From positions 18,522,001-18,586,000 of the forward strand of contig JAUCBN010000003.1 in NCBI GenBank assembly GCA_035048815.1: a DNA stretch of 64,000 bases, read 5' to 3'. This stretch comes from Abelmoschus esculentus (lineage: Eukaryota > Streptophyta > Magnoliopsida > Malvales > Malvaceae). The translations under genes were made by a program, and so were the position numbers. The notes under the pieces were generated by a model. That model worked only from the letters and a program-made list of their open reading frames with translations. It did not search any database and was not told where the DNA came from. Position 1 is the first letter of the stretch. Every line of letters starts with the position of its first letter. Positions 11,345 through 23,087 of the stretch are shown here, piece after piece.

Positions 11345-11859
11345 ATCTCCCCCTTTTTGATATAATAAAACTAACTTGAAAAATTGTTTTTGAGATTTCT
11401 CCCCCTTTGTTAGATAAACTTTGAATAAGAGAATTAAAGACTCAAATCATTTAAGGTTCCTCTTATCCCTTTGAAAGTCTTTGAAAAGCAATTTTTCATA
11501 ACATGCTCCCCCTTTTTGTTATATCAAAAATGGTTCAAACCAAGTTTGAAAAACTTTAAAGCTCATAACATAGGAGAATTTGAAAGATATCAATTGTTGG
11601 AAAAATTAAATATCAAAACATTGGTTATGAAAACAAAAACTCCCCCTTACTCAAGGCATCATTAAGTGTTAGTCCAACATATATGATAAACTAGTTTAAA
11701 TAAGACAAAAAAATAAGCAAATAAACACAAATTCAACTAGAAATTTTACCATACTTGAACCAAAGGTAGGATATGAAGCCTTCCTTCTTCAAGTGTCCTT
11801 CTTGTGTGTATGGAGCTCCCCCTTAATCTTGCACTTTGTTGCTCATATCTCCATTACAA

Positions 11860-13341
11860 CTAAACAAGACAATCAAGTAATTTTGGTATCCAAATTGCTT
11901 TGGATCCTTTAACGTTAGTAGCATAAATTTTAGTCCCCTTAGGAATCCATCTTTCAATTTCATCCTTTTTGGTTGAAGTGATTAGTCCTTTTGGAACCCA
12001 AACACTTCTAAAACATTTTTCATCAATAAATCTAGGGGTACTAGATTGTCTCATGTAAAAATTTGATTTTTCCAAATTATTTTTTTTCAAGCTCTTTGGA
12101 AATCAAATCTTTTTCTTTCTTAAGATCATCTAGAGCCATTTAATGATCTTTTTCCATCTTTTGAAGCAAGTTTTGTAAATCAAAAACTTTAAGCTCAAAA
12201 TCTTTTAATTTTGCTTCAATTTCGAAATTGGTTTTTGAAAGCAAATCATTTTCTAATTTAAGCTTTGAAATCATCTTTTTGTTTTTAGAAAATGAAACTT
12301 TAAATTCAAAAGCCAATTTATCATAGGCTTCTTGTAACTCATCAAAAGTATATGAATTAGAAATAGATGAGTTAGAAGTTACCTCCCCCTCATTGAGGGC
12401 CATCAAGCATAGGTTGGCTTCTTCATTTTCAGTGGAGTCATCGTCACTCCATGTAGCCACATATGCTTGCTTCTTGGAAGATGATCCCCTTTTGATTGAC
12501 TTGTGGGAGTCTTTCATCTTCTTCTTGGATTCGTGCTTTGAGGATTTTCTACTTTTGTTCCTCACGAATCGATCAAAGTCAATGAAGAGTTGGGCAATCT
12601 ATTCATCTTCTTCACTATCCTCCTCACTTGAATCTTCAAAGTGGATGCACTTGGAGGATTTTAGAGCAACGGTGTTGACATTTACACCAAGCTCTTGGAC
12701 CTTTTTCTTCCCTATCGCTCTAATCTCTTCCTTCTTCTTCTCCTCTTGTCTTCCTTTCATCATAATTTGATGTGTGAGGAGTGACCCCATGAGTTCATCA
12801 AGCTTGAGTGTCTTTAGATTTTTAGCTTCGATGATGGCGGTCCTTTTTGAGTCCCATGACTCGGGAAGGGAATAGATGAGCTTACGAACAAGCTTCTCCT
12901 CCGGAATGATCTCTCCATATCCTCTAAGTTCATTGGTGATGGTGGAGAATCGATTGAACATCTTTGCTATGTCCTCTTCCGGATTCATCTTGAAGTTCTC
13001 ATACTCTTGGTTGAGGAGTCCAATCTTGGTCTTCTTTACTTCGTTTGTTCCTTCGTATGTGACTTCTAGCTTGTCCTAAACTTCCTTGGCACTATCACAA
13101 GAAGATATCTTCTCATAGATGCTTGGATGGAATGCAAAAACAAGAATGTGCAAGGCTTTGTGATTTTCTTGCGTTCTTCCACGCTCCATTCCGCCTTTAT
13201 TACTTTTGGCACAAATGGTTCATCTTCAACTATATCCCATAGCTTGTAGTCTCTAGAGTTGATGAAATACTTCATCCTTATCTTCCATTGGGAGTAGTTG
13301 GACCAGTCAAAGAAAGGTGGCTTGTCAATGGATTGAGCCAT
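11860..13341 (-). pseudogene. Copia-type gag (UBN2/DUF4219-like), broken
   Basis: The start is at 13341 on the - strand (MAQSIDKPPFFDWSNYSQW), following an N-terminal motif seen in plant copia gag: 'F.G.NY..WK.RM..F..S.DY.LWDI.E'. Next come 'MNPEEDIAKMFNRFSTI' and 'LIYSLPESWDSKRTAI' (12599-12988), the UBN2 core. Then follow a Lys-rich region and a coiled-coil-like segment (12140-12565; 'ENDLLSKTNFEIEAKL'), then repeated 'WVPK/WIPK' motifs (11860-12090), typical of the gag end. At least two frameshifts (about 13100 and 12110) and an in-frame stop (12599) disrupt it. The CCHC knuckle present in the sister element (43883-44104) is deleted here. The role would have been the structural protein of the particle. 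Confidence 0.8.
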
Positions 13342-13433
13342 GGAATGTCGGTTGATCGTAAATTGGTCGAGCTCTCCAGATCTTCTCAATAGGATGTTAA
13401 TCCTCCTCGATTGAGCCTTACTCTGATACCAAT

Positions 13434-14579
13434 TGTTAGGCTTGGAATGGCTTGATGCACAACCGAATTTACTTCCCAAGTGATGGAGAATTGGTCAATT
13501 TGGGTGGATATGTGTGGAAGCAAAAATATAGACAATGACACAAGGATTTATAGTGGTTCGGCCTCGCCTACATCCACTACCTTAGCTTCCCACTAAGGAT
13601 TTTCCAAATTCACTAAGAATTTCAACCTTTTGAGGCCAAAGGGATAACCTTACAATCCTAGACTCAAACCCGAATCTAGCATCCAAAGTTCACAACCCGA
13701 ACTTTGGGAATTCACTCAAACAAGAAGAAACTTAGCAAACTTGTTTAATCCTTCTAATAAGGCTATTGTTTGCAATCTAAGCACTCACTCAATTCCTAAT
13801 TACACTTGAGCATATATGACAATTAAGCTTACAAGTGTTTGTCTACCCAAATAATAGGAATTTAAGCACTAAGACAAATCTTTGATCATATTATTGTTTA
13901 CAATGAAGCATTAGTCTTCTCTTGATGCTTGAGGCTTCCTTTTATCATCCCAAATGAGCTTCTAGCCGTTGGTGACCGTTGGGATTGGTTTGGAGCCGTT
14001 TGGAGCTGATTACAAGGCTTATTTCCTCTTCTGGTGCAGGCGGTATCGAACCATGGTTCGAAACAGCTGCTTTGGGAAATAGCCGTTGACCTGCATTTAT
14101 GAACAGGTATCGATACCAGTATCGATACCGCTCCTAGCCGTTGGGGGTTTTCATAAAATCATTTTGACCGTTGGGGGTGTTTAGAAACTGGTATAGATAC
14201 CGGTATCGAAGCAGGTATAGATACCGGTATAGAAACTGGTATAGATACCAGTATAGAAACAAGTGGTATGGATACCGGTATAGAAACCAAATATCACAGT
14301 GGTGAAAGGGTATCGATACCAGTATCGATACCACTGTGATTTTTGCCTTTGAAAACATGTTATGAAGAACAGGTATCGAAACACCTTGAAGGTGTATCGA
14401 AACACCTGGGTAAAAATCACTCATTTGGTTTCTTTAACTCATTTAAAATACTTTTAAACTTTCTCAAAAACATCTTAAATATATTTTTAAGTAGTTTGGA
14501 CATAAGAACTATTTTTGAAATCTTTTCAAATTAGTCCAAAACTATTTCTCAATTATTATATCAAAACATTAGTTCTACA
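13434..14579 (-). repeat. 5' LTR of copia-like element
   Basis: This 1146-bp LTR is nearly identical to 10144-11344 except for a 55-bp shorter palindrome array (14179-14288), which accounts for the whole length difference. The 16-bp palindrome is at 14046-14061. Confidence 0.9.
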
Positions 14580-14584
14580 CTTAA

Positions 14585-15620
14585 GAAACACTTTATCTCC
14601 AACAACATACTCTATCCCTCTGCGCTTTAAATCGGCATAAGATTTCTGCCTATCCGAAGCTTCTTTAAGTTTAGCACAAATAAACTTAACATTCTCATTT
14701 GTACCTTTCAAAATTTGAGGCAAAGAAACATACTTTTGCCCAACTTCTTTCCAACACAAAGGTGTACAACACCTACGCCCGTATAAAGCCTCAAACGGTG
14801 CCATCTGTATACTCGCTTGGGGCTATTGCTATATGCAAACTCCACCAAAGGCAATTGTTTCTCCCAAGATCCTTGAAACTCAATGATGCAACACCTCAAC
14901 ATATCCTCCAAAGTCTGAATAACACGTTCAGACTGGCCATTTGTCAGAAGATGATAAGTAGTACTAAACTAAGCCTTGTACCCAAAGCAACCTACAAACT
15001 CTTCTCAAGACATAAAGATAAAACGCGAATCTCTATCCGATATGATCAACTTAGGTACACTATGCAACTTCACCACCTCAAAAACATACAACTCTACCAA
15101 CTTATCCATAGAACACGTCGTATGCACGACAAGAAAATGTGCACACTTTGAAAACCTATCAACAATAACCCATATAAAATCCTTCTTGGACTCCGCCACA
15201 TCTTTCTTTAAACCAATCCAAAAGTACACACTTTTAAGATCCCTATACATCTTCACTCTATCCGGATGTATAGCAAATGGACTAGTATGTGCTTCTGCCA
15301 AACTAGCTTACCTCAACTCAACATCATCCGGCACCACAATCTGACCCCTAAACCACAACATCTCATCATCATCAAAATGATACTCGGTTGGTCTACCCCC
15401 AGCAATATCCTTCACAAAAGGTACCAATGTCTCATCCTCTAACTGTTTCACCTTATCATCTCAACCAAAATAGGTTTTACTTACAACTCCACCACTCCAC
15501 CACCTTCCTTTGAAATACTCAACTTAACAAACATCACCCTCAACTCAACTTTCGTCTTACGACTTAAAGATTCAGCCATCACATTAGCTTTCCCTAGATG
15601 GTATGCAACAGACAATCCAC
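14585..15620 (-). pseudogene. Gypsy pol: RNase H end and integrase, broken
   Basis: On the - strand, reading from 15620 down: 'HLGKANVMAESLSRKT' (RNase H end), a linker ending 'IVVPDDVELR', the integrase N-terminal start 'EAHTSPFAIHPDRVKMYRDL' (15301 downward), then 'VWVIVDRFSKCAHFL', 'ISDRDSRF' (second catalytic Asp), 'TNGQSERVIQTLEDMLRCC' (catalytic Glu retained; the usual Asp before GQ is Asn), 'PLVEFAYSNS', 'MAPFEALYGRRC' and 'QKSYADLKRRGIEYVVGDKVFLK' (14585). The stretch between the HHCC start and 'VWVIVDR', which should carry the CC pair and the first catalytic Asp, is deleted. Several frame changes are present. The enzyme is inactive. Confidence 0.85.
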
Positions 15621-18500
15621 ACCCTCTTCGGACAACCAACAGATTCTTTCCTTACACCAAAGCAACAATGCACAAACCATCACACCATCTCTACCTTTAC
15701 AGAAAACATAACTCAAAATGAAACCCCCTAAAATTCATAACCAACTCTTGATAACCGCAACGGTTTCCATACCACCGCCATCGACTAACCTGATTTTCGA
15801 CATCCTCCCATATACCAGGTAACCAATTAAGCCTTTCACCAACTTCCACCCACACAATGATGCTCCACCAACAAGCTTCAAACTAACTTTGCACAAAACT
15901 ATCAACACTGCCTCACGCAACTCCACCACCAACAACAACTTCATTATGAGTCATATTAACCATATCACAACATCACATTATATCATCCATTTATCTATGA
16001 ATGATAAAACCCAACATCCAAACGGCAACCTATGTCGGTCTTAAAAACTCTCAAATTTTAATATATTATAGATACACCACTCACACATCTTTCCAATGGG
16101 ACTTAGAAACCCAAGAAAACCGTACTCAAACAAACGATTGATCCAACAACCCTCATAAGAAAACTCCATACCATCCATAGATCTTACTACCAAACTTATG
16201 ATGATTCTTTCCGACTTCAACCTTGGCAACTTGACTACTATTAATAACCCAAAGAAAATTGATACTCACTCTTACCTTATCAGCAAGATAAACATTTACA
16301 TATGATTCAAACATAATCCAAACAAGCTTAGTCGAAAACACATGTTTCCCCAACTCCTACCACAACACTTATCACCAAACTCATGGAAAAAGATTACCCT
16401 AAGCCCTGATCAAGATACCATTCTATCTCGGCACTTTTCGAAACAACCATGCGGCTCACCTAACCCAAAAAGATTCTCAACACAAAACTAAACCTTGCCA
16501 AGAACATATCCTTCACTAGACCCTCAACAAACACTTTGCCACGACTTGTCCCCAATCAATTTTACCAAGGTAAAGTCCCGATCATAGCTCCAACATTTTA
16601 CTAGGTCTCCCTATAGGTTAACCGAACATCTTCCCTCGTAACTCCACAACAACCCAGGCTTACCCCACATAACAAACTCCCATTGCAAGCATCCTTATGT
16701 AAGCCAAGTCATCCCCGATTGCTAACATTCTACAAAACATACCATACAAGAAATTTACCAACTTTGTGTCAAACCCAACATCGTACTCATCTCCATGATA
16801 AGACCTCCAACTTAAGGTTTAGCCATCATAACCAACTCAACACCATAGTTCAAACTTTAAAATCTACACATCATTAAGTGCCACTTAACCCAATACTCCT
16901 TCTCATTATCAACTCATCGACAAACCAACTCTTACCTTAACCATACCACAACAAGATCCAAGCTTGTAGAACTATTCCTTCCACTAGCTCCAACATTTCT
17001 TATTTTATAACCTTGCCAAAGTAGTAACCATATTGATGAAACATCCACAAACACGAACCCACCAAACACAAAACCTCACAACACTTTTTCGATAAAAGAA
17101 AACCCACAAGACTGAACAACCGATACAAACCATAAATTATTCAGCGGTCCTCGATACACCACTTCAAACATCATTAAAAACTAACTTTACCCGGGGTGTA
17201 TCCAACTTAAACATCCTGTAAAACCAACATGTACACTTTCCTCCTTTATAGTACAACCAAACCTCTCAAGGTCACAACAATCTATGATTCAAACCCCCGA
17301 TATCACAACTCCCATACTAATATATATCTCATATTTTACTTCCATCCTGACCATACCAGATCGGTCACAACCCCCGATCTAACTACACACTAACCATACT
17401 ACAAAGAATTCCATATAATTTCCACAAAATAATTTCACATCACTCAGAAAAACACCAAACCGTCTTACTCTACAAAACATGCTGCAACCTTGTTACAACT
17501 ACCAAATCCTAACTAGAAAGAATCAACAAAACTCAGTCCTTTCTTTAGTAATGACCAACTCAAACTAACCATAACTCAGAGGATTTACCTCAGTTTCAAA
17601 CATTCACAACTCTGAGACCAACCACTCATTCTTCATCCAAGACTATTCCTTAACCAAAAAGGATAGTTTGCCCATTACACATTCAGCTCAACACCACAAG
17701 AAAGTCCTTTCAACCCTTTTTTCCATACCTTCACCTTAAAAGAACCAACCACACTCCACTTACACCCTCAAGGAGCTACTCGCAAGTGTGAAAAAATGTA
17801 TGCATGATTTCCTGTATGCCCTCATAAATGCCTACGCAAGTGCATGTGCATGTAAATGCAATTTTTAATGTCATGCTCAAGAATGCATGCATGTCCTACA
17901 TTATTTATAGTTATATACATATATGTGCTCTTACTCTAAGCATGATTATTTTTCACACTTACAAATAACATCCTCAATTCCAACAACTTTAACTACCATC
18001 CTGTTGACAACTCCCAATTCAGATTAGCAACAGCTGTACCAGCTTCAGCAGACTAAAACACACCCAAAAGAACGGTGTAACACCCTAAATTGACCTTCTT
18101 GCATAACCGGAGGCACACTCACCGAGGAGGAGGAGGAAGAAATTACTCTTTCCTAGTAGTTGTTTCATCCTCAATCTTGATCATCAAGGTTCATACCCAC
18201 ACTAGCTAGTGACTTACATCTCAGAAGCATATTCCAAAAACTTTAAACATAAAATTTAAAACATAATATTAAAACAAAATAAACTTACATTCGGGCAAGA
18301 TCCAAGGGAAAATTTAGAGCATCTGAAAATATATTGGCATTGAAAATGTGTAACCGATAACCCCAGTTTAACCACCATTACTCAAAGTACAATCATCATG
18401 AATAGATTTTCACACACCAACAACATATCATGCTCAATCACACATTTAAACACACAACTTAGCAATCCTACACATGCTTTAACCAACCAACTACTCACTT
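15621..18500 (-). pseudogene. Heavily decayed gag-RT part of the chromovirus
   Basis: By position between the PBS and RNase H this should hold gag, protease and reverse transcriptase. I could not recognise the catalytic YxDD or a CCHC motif in either strand's frames, and the open frames here (for example 15735-15944, 16041-16353, 16683-16877) have no family signature. The + strand is strongly C/A-biased. Assignment rests on position and total internal length only. Confidence 0.5.
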
Positions 18501-18509
18501 TATAAACCT

Positions 18510-18522
18510 GGCTCTGATACCA
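18510..18522 (-). other. Primer-binding site (initiator Met tRNA)
   Basis: The - strand reads TGGTATCAGAGCC four bases downstream of the LTR end GGGGGTTACA. This is the standard complement of the initiator-Met tRNA 3' end used by most plant gypsy and copia elements, and it fixes the element's orientation. Confidence 0.9.
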
Positions 18523-18527
18523 CCAAA

Positions 18528-19083
18528 TGTAACCCCCTTAGCCCAGCCTAGATGGAACTAAAACTAATGGGTTACACGGGGAATATCAAACCAAACCCGT
18601 GAAGGTCTGATTCGATAAACAATCCTAAAACCGTTATATTTTTTCTTCTAGATGCATAATTGTATTCCTACATGTCAAGGTCTCATACAAGGTATTAACG
18701 TAAAGAATCCGATCATAAACAAATATCCGATTAAACACTTAAGTAAATTAAGGACTAAAACGTAAAATTTTTAAATTCTAATAACAAAGTACAAATTCTT
18801 TTTTATCAAATTTCAATTAAACATACAAGTATCCCTCACGGAAAATTTCAAGTCAAACGGAGCATTCTAACTTCATCAATTGCATGTTTCACTAATTTAG
18901 GGACCAAAATGTAAATCTTTCAAACTATAAGGATTACTTCCAAATTGAGTTATCCATCTTCAAATTAGATCAACTTTATACATCCATGAGAAATTTCAGC
19001 TCAAAATAACATCTTTAGATACCCTAATTGAACAAACAAAGATATTTGGGACTAAAATGCAATTTCCAGTAACTATCAATTCT
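18528..19083 (-). repeat. 5' LTR of chromovirus, truncated
   Basis: This is the 3'-most 556 bp of the LTR (matching 2624-3178). It ends at about 19083 before the palindrome array; the other roughly 3 kb are gone. Tat-like sequence resumes directly after the break. Confidence 0.85.
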
Positions 19084-20553
19084 TGGAAGAGTAAGACCAA
19101 AGAGGAGTAAGGTTCGACAATTTGATGTTTTGCATTGCTTGAGGATAAGCAATCGTTCGAGTTTGTAGGTATTTGATGAGTGCCTAAAAGGCAGTTATTT
19201 ACTACCCTTTCCATGGTACTTTATGAATCTATTATACACCAACTTGAACCGAAATATGGACTCTTTTCACAAATATTGGATATTCCGTTATCATTACTTA
19301 CATATTCAATATTTATAGAGAATGTAAATATTATTACCTATTTTGTACATGTAGGAATATCCAAGGCCGAAGCGGCAGTGAAGCAGTTTTGCGGCCGAGG
19401 CAGAAGACATGGCCGCGACAGAAGACAGGGTCGCGATAGAATCCACTATGGCAGCATCAACAATGGACGCGCAATGAAAGATAAAAATATAAAGAATATT
19501 CTGGAAGATGTAGCGCATCAATTGGACCAGGCTATCGCGCTAAAAGCCCAAGTAAGATACCAAGCGGGAAAACCCTTCTAGAAGGCGGCAAACTTGGAAA
19601 TATCAGATTCCTTGAAGAAGACTTATTCTCTACTCCAAGTTGAAGTTTATTTATGAAAGGTTTACCCTAGGTTAAGACTATAAATACCCTAGCCGACCAC
19701 AATGTTAAGAGAGCCGATTTTTAGAGAAACCCTTCATCCCTAAGAATTGTACTTAATATATTCTAAACTTCTTAGGGATAGGTGAAGGTTGTCGATATTA
19801 GTGAGAGGAGATTGATTCTTGTATCTTTTTTCTTATGCAATAATAATATCAAAGTTTGCTTATCCTATTGCCATTCTTTGTTCTTGCATTCAAGCTCGAG
19901 TGGGAAGTTTGCAAGTAATCTATTTATCTAGCATCGAGAGGTGTAGATTCACGAAAAGGATAAGTACGGTGTTGTAGACACTAACTCGGCCTAGACTCTT
20001 TTGGAAGTCCAGGAGATAGGTTAAGAGTTTCAGCAGCTAAAAGAAGTGTTGGATTGGTTGGTGGTTATCGTTGATTTACGCCGAGAGGTATCGTCAAGGA
20101 CTGGTCATTAACAGCACTCTGACTCGGAGATGAGCTAAGTCACTTACGGACACTTTGTTGAATTTTGATGCTTCTGCCCAAGAGCAAGAGATTACCGCGG
20201 CAGAGGAACACTAATGTTGCTGAGGCAGTATCTGCAGTACTGTCGAAGCAGTGTTGTGTGATTGCATTGGACAAGAATAAGATCAATTGAATCCACTAAT
20301 TAACATAACTAGATCCTACCCACTTTCTCTATGTCGTCTTTAACCTTTTATTTTATGTTTTGTTATTTAAATATTTAGTTAGTTAACCAAATCAACTTAT
20401 TTGTGTTTTTATTTTCTTTTCAGGAGCAAGGGAACAAGAGGAAACATATTAAGTATATCAATCACTATGGAGACGATACACGATATACTTATCATTTTAT
20501 TACTTGACGACGTGTACACTTGCACTCAAATTGCGCTTATACCACACGCTTCA
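19084..20553 (+). mobile_element. Tat-like element, 3' end and 3' LTR (resumed)
   Basis: 19084-19173 matches the end of the internal region of the second Tat-like copy (24414-24500 on -), including 'gcattgcttgaggataagca' and a decayed PPT. The LTR begins TGATGAGTGCC at 19174 and ends about 20553 (...cacacgcttca, a mutated CACGCATCA), giving about 1380 bp with short inverted ends TGATG/CATCA. A TATA box TATAAATA lies at 19679-19686. The last about 100 bp carry a block conserved in all Tat-like LTRs here (tacttatcattttattactt and gacgtgtacacttgc). ORFs within (19180-19581, 20401-20604) are not supported as genes. Confidence 0.75.
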
Positions 20554-21344
20554 ATGCCCGATGATATACCTTATATGGCCAGAAATGGAATTGAATATAC
20601 ATGACTTGGGATTTGAATAGAACTTGCCTTAGGATTTGGCTGGTTGTGATTATTTTATTGTTACACGAGTGTATATTCTCCATGCTTAGGTAAGTTAGAA
20701 AATTTTTATAGAATGTAAACTTGAATAGCTTAGCATGCTTTAGTGAATTGTTTTGTTAATAGAGAACCCCCAATAGTTTAGTATTAGAAGGTAAGAATAA
20801 ATGCCTGGACATATCGGTAGAGGGATACTCCGCTATGCCATGGCATTTCCATGTGCATATGAGTTACTGAAAGAGGAACAAGGTGACACTACACTTTTAA
20901 CTTGCCATGGCATTGCCTGGATACTGTGTTTAAATATATGACAGCTATGACATGAATAGAAGGTAGTGTGACAGGCTGGCTCCTTTCATAGTTGTTTGTT
21001 GGTATTTGTATTAAAAAAAGAATAAATATATACATAGGGAGTATTAAAAATGTGCTTTAATTAACAAACATGCTCTATTAGAATAGTGAACATTTCTCAG
21101 AATTTTTCTAAGTTAACTAAGCATGGGAAGGATACACTCACTCACATACACACTCGCATCCGACCTCGTCCTATGGCAGTGTTCTTGCAATTTCCTCGAG
21201 TCTTATATGTTTATGCCACGACATTTTCTGAGGGCAAAAACTTTGACCTATTACTTACCTAGATTTTGATAATGTCATGACATTCTTTCTCTGCTAGCTG
21301 TTATCCATTGCTTGAGGACAAACAATAGCTTAAGTTTGGGGGTG
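20554..21344 (+). mobile_element. Athila/Tat-type element, 3' internal end with PPT
   Basis: No coding domain was seen. The region ends in 'cattgcttgaggacaaacaa' and the PPT aagtttgggggtg (about 21332-21344), immediately followed by an LTR start. It holds repeated ATGCCATGGCAT-type words (perfect at 20835-20846). Its junction with the upstream Tat-like LTR is not sharply defined. Confidence 0.55.
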
Positions 21345-23087
21345 TGATAACTCCGCAAAAAGGCTATATTTTAGGCCTTTTTACTTTATTTATTGAGTGT
21401 CCTTAGGCTCATATAGGTTCATTTAGTCGTACACTTAGGTTCATGACATTGCATATAGTCTTTTAGATATGCCTTGGCATTTTTATGTAGTAATAGGTGT
21501 TATTTAATAGGAAAGGTAGTTGTTTTTAGTGGTTTTATGCAGGTAAAGAAAAACGGAAGTTGAGGCAATTTGTCATGGCATTCTCAGAAGGATGATAAAA
21601 GGAAAATGCCATGGCAAAGCTAGAGAACTCTTGAGCTGAGCTAAACGACAAATAGAGTGTCAACTGGTGCTACCACTACTGATCGGGACCATTACAACTG
21701 GCTAACGCCACCTCAGTAGGGGACCATAGAGAATATGGCCTGTATGCGAGCCACATTAGTAGGGGACCCCTGTCACCTCTGCCAATCTTGCAAAAATGTC
21801 AGGACAAAAATAAGGGCAAAAATGGATTTTTGCACATACTTTAGGGTTTTCATCCTCTTTAAAAGACATGGTGACCTACACAAAAAGAAGGCTTTTTGGG
21901 AGAACAAAACACAAAAAAGAGACACCTTTTGCGGCGGTGGAAAGCTTCCACCTTTCTCCTCCAACTTCCGACTAAGGGGACCTCCATTGATAGGACTCAA
22001 AGGGAGTGGTGTGCTAGGCACCCGAGAGGGGCTAGCACCCTAAGGTGTCTCATGGTGGTTGAAGAGCCTGTGGCGGTACACACCGAGGGTGTCTTCTAGT
22101 CCTCCTTCTTGCTTTATTTTCCTTTATCTTGTTATAAGGATGATTTTTAGATGTTTAACACTAATGTGGAAGATTATCTTAACCTTTAATCCCAACATGA
22201 AGCTTTGTTTCGGTGGTTGTTTTTATGAATGACTATCTTTCATCTTTATTTAATATATTACATATTATGTGTTTGTATATTTGCTTTGCTCATTGTTGCT
22301 AATTATTTAAATATTATAAGAGACACGAGAGTATCCATTATTTAGATACATGTTAGAGCACTTGAGAGAGGCGTAACTATAGATCCTTAGATCATCCGAG
22401 AGGAGCTAAGGGAGGATCTATGTGAGCAATGGTTTTTAAACTGCAAATAGGGCCTAGTTAGATCCTAGAGCACTCGAGAGAGGCGTAGGTGAAGGCTTTA
22501 ATGACTAAAAGGAGTGTTCTTAATCGATAGACTAAGGTGTCATTCGCGTGACAGGCGAAAATACCATGGCATTTTAGTTTGTCAGGTTCCTATGACTCGA
22601 GAGAGAGGGAATACTTTAGAAACCTCTGTCGAGTAAGTATACACCATAACAACTATATGTTAGGTAGGGGTAAGGGGTAAGAAAACATAGAAGCCACCAT
22701 CAGTCATTCCCTAGAGAGTTCATCAATAGCGGAGAAGTACAATATATTGTTTAATGTGTTCTTGCATCCTGTTTTTGCCTCCGCATTTACAACTTACTTT
22801 CTTTACTTTGCTTATCACCTTGCGATCACTCTATTATACACTCACATACCACATTCATACATCCACCTTTCCATCATTATCCATTCTACTTTGCCTTGGC
22901 AAATTTTAGTTGTTTGCACTCTAGAATTGTCATAGCATTTCAATCTTACACCTTCATCGTACATATCCATTTTCTTGTGTTTATATCTTTATCTTTGTTT
23001 TCTTTTTAGTGATAACAATTTTTGTCTTGGCAAATTTCACTGCACACCCTAGGCCAGTTTGGGGGTTCGGCCAATGAAGATGCTCGA
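21345..23087 (+). repeat. Athila-like LTR and short following sequence
   Basis: The LTR starts TGATAACTCCGC directly after the PPT. Further in are an ATTTAAAAG-like TATA region near 21858, 'ggagaacaaaacacaaaaaa' and repeated 'gagcactcgagagaggcgta' phrases (22351-22480), which I associate with Athila-type LTRs. The LTR end could not be fixed; candidates lie near 22990. It is cut at 23088 by the next element. ORFs here (21735-22099, 22747-22935) have no family support. Confidence 0.5.

Larger units (their letters stand above)
10144..14579 (-). mobile_element. Gag-only (TR-GAG type) copia-like LTR element, structurally complete
   Basis: This 4436-bp element has a perfect 5-bp target duplication CTTAA (10139-10143 and 14580-14584). 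It lies on the - strand: 5' LTR 13434-14579 (1146 bp), PBS TTGGTATCAGAG just inside it (about 13421-13432 on +), internal region 11345-13433 (2089 bp), PPT AAAAAGGGGGAGAT just before the 3' LTR, and 3' LTR 10144-11344 (1201 bp). Ends are TGTAGAAC...CCTAACA. The internal region encodes only gag; there is no protease, integrase or RT, so it must have used enzymes of an autonomous relative. The LTRs are very similar outside one repeat array, implying a fairly recent insertion. It interrupts the chromovirus integrase. Confidence 0.92.
2624..19083 (-). mobile_element. Chromovirus-type (Tekay/Del-like) Ty3/gypsy retrotransposon, nested and 5'-truncated
   Basis: The element lies on the - strand. Its 5' LTR remnant is at 18528-19083, the initiator-Met tRNA primer-binding site at 18510-18522, a degenerate gag-pol region at 9716-18500, the PPT at about 9702-9713 (reverse of ctctccccttct), and the 3' LTR at 2624-9700. 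The LTR has TG...CA-type ends (TGTAACATCCC ... CTAAGGGGGTTACA), and its start is mutated to AG at 9700. After removing the nested copia-like element (10144-14584), the internal region is about 4.4 kb, normal for this lineage. After removing the nested solo LTR, the 3' LTR is about 3.55 kb. The integrase and C-terminal sequence on either side of the copia insertion join in frame in the family alignment (KVFLK | ...LRFG), showing insertion into a once-continuous pol. Confidence 0.85.

Noticed and set aside
21735..22099. Overlapping ORFs of 102, 82 and 67 codons
   Set aside because: Located in the promoter/R region of an Athila-like LTR; no family match.
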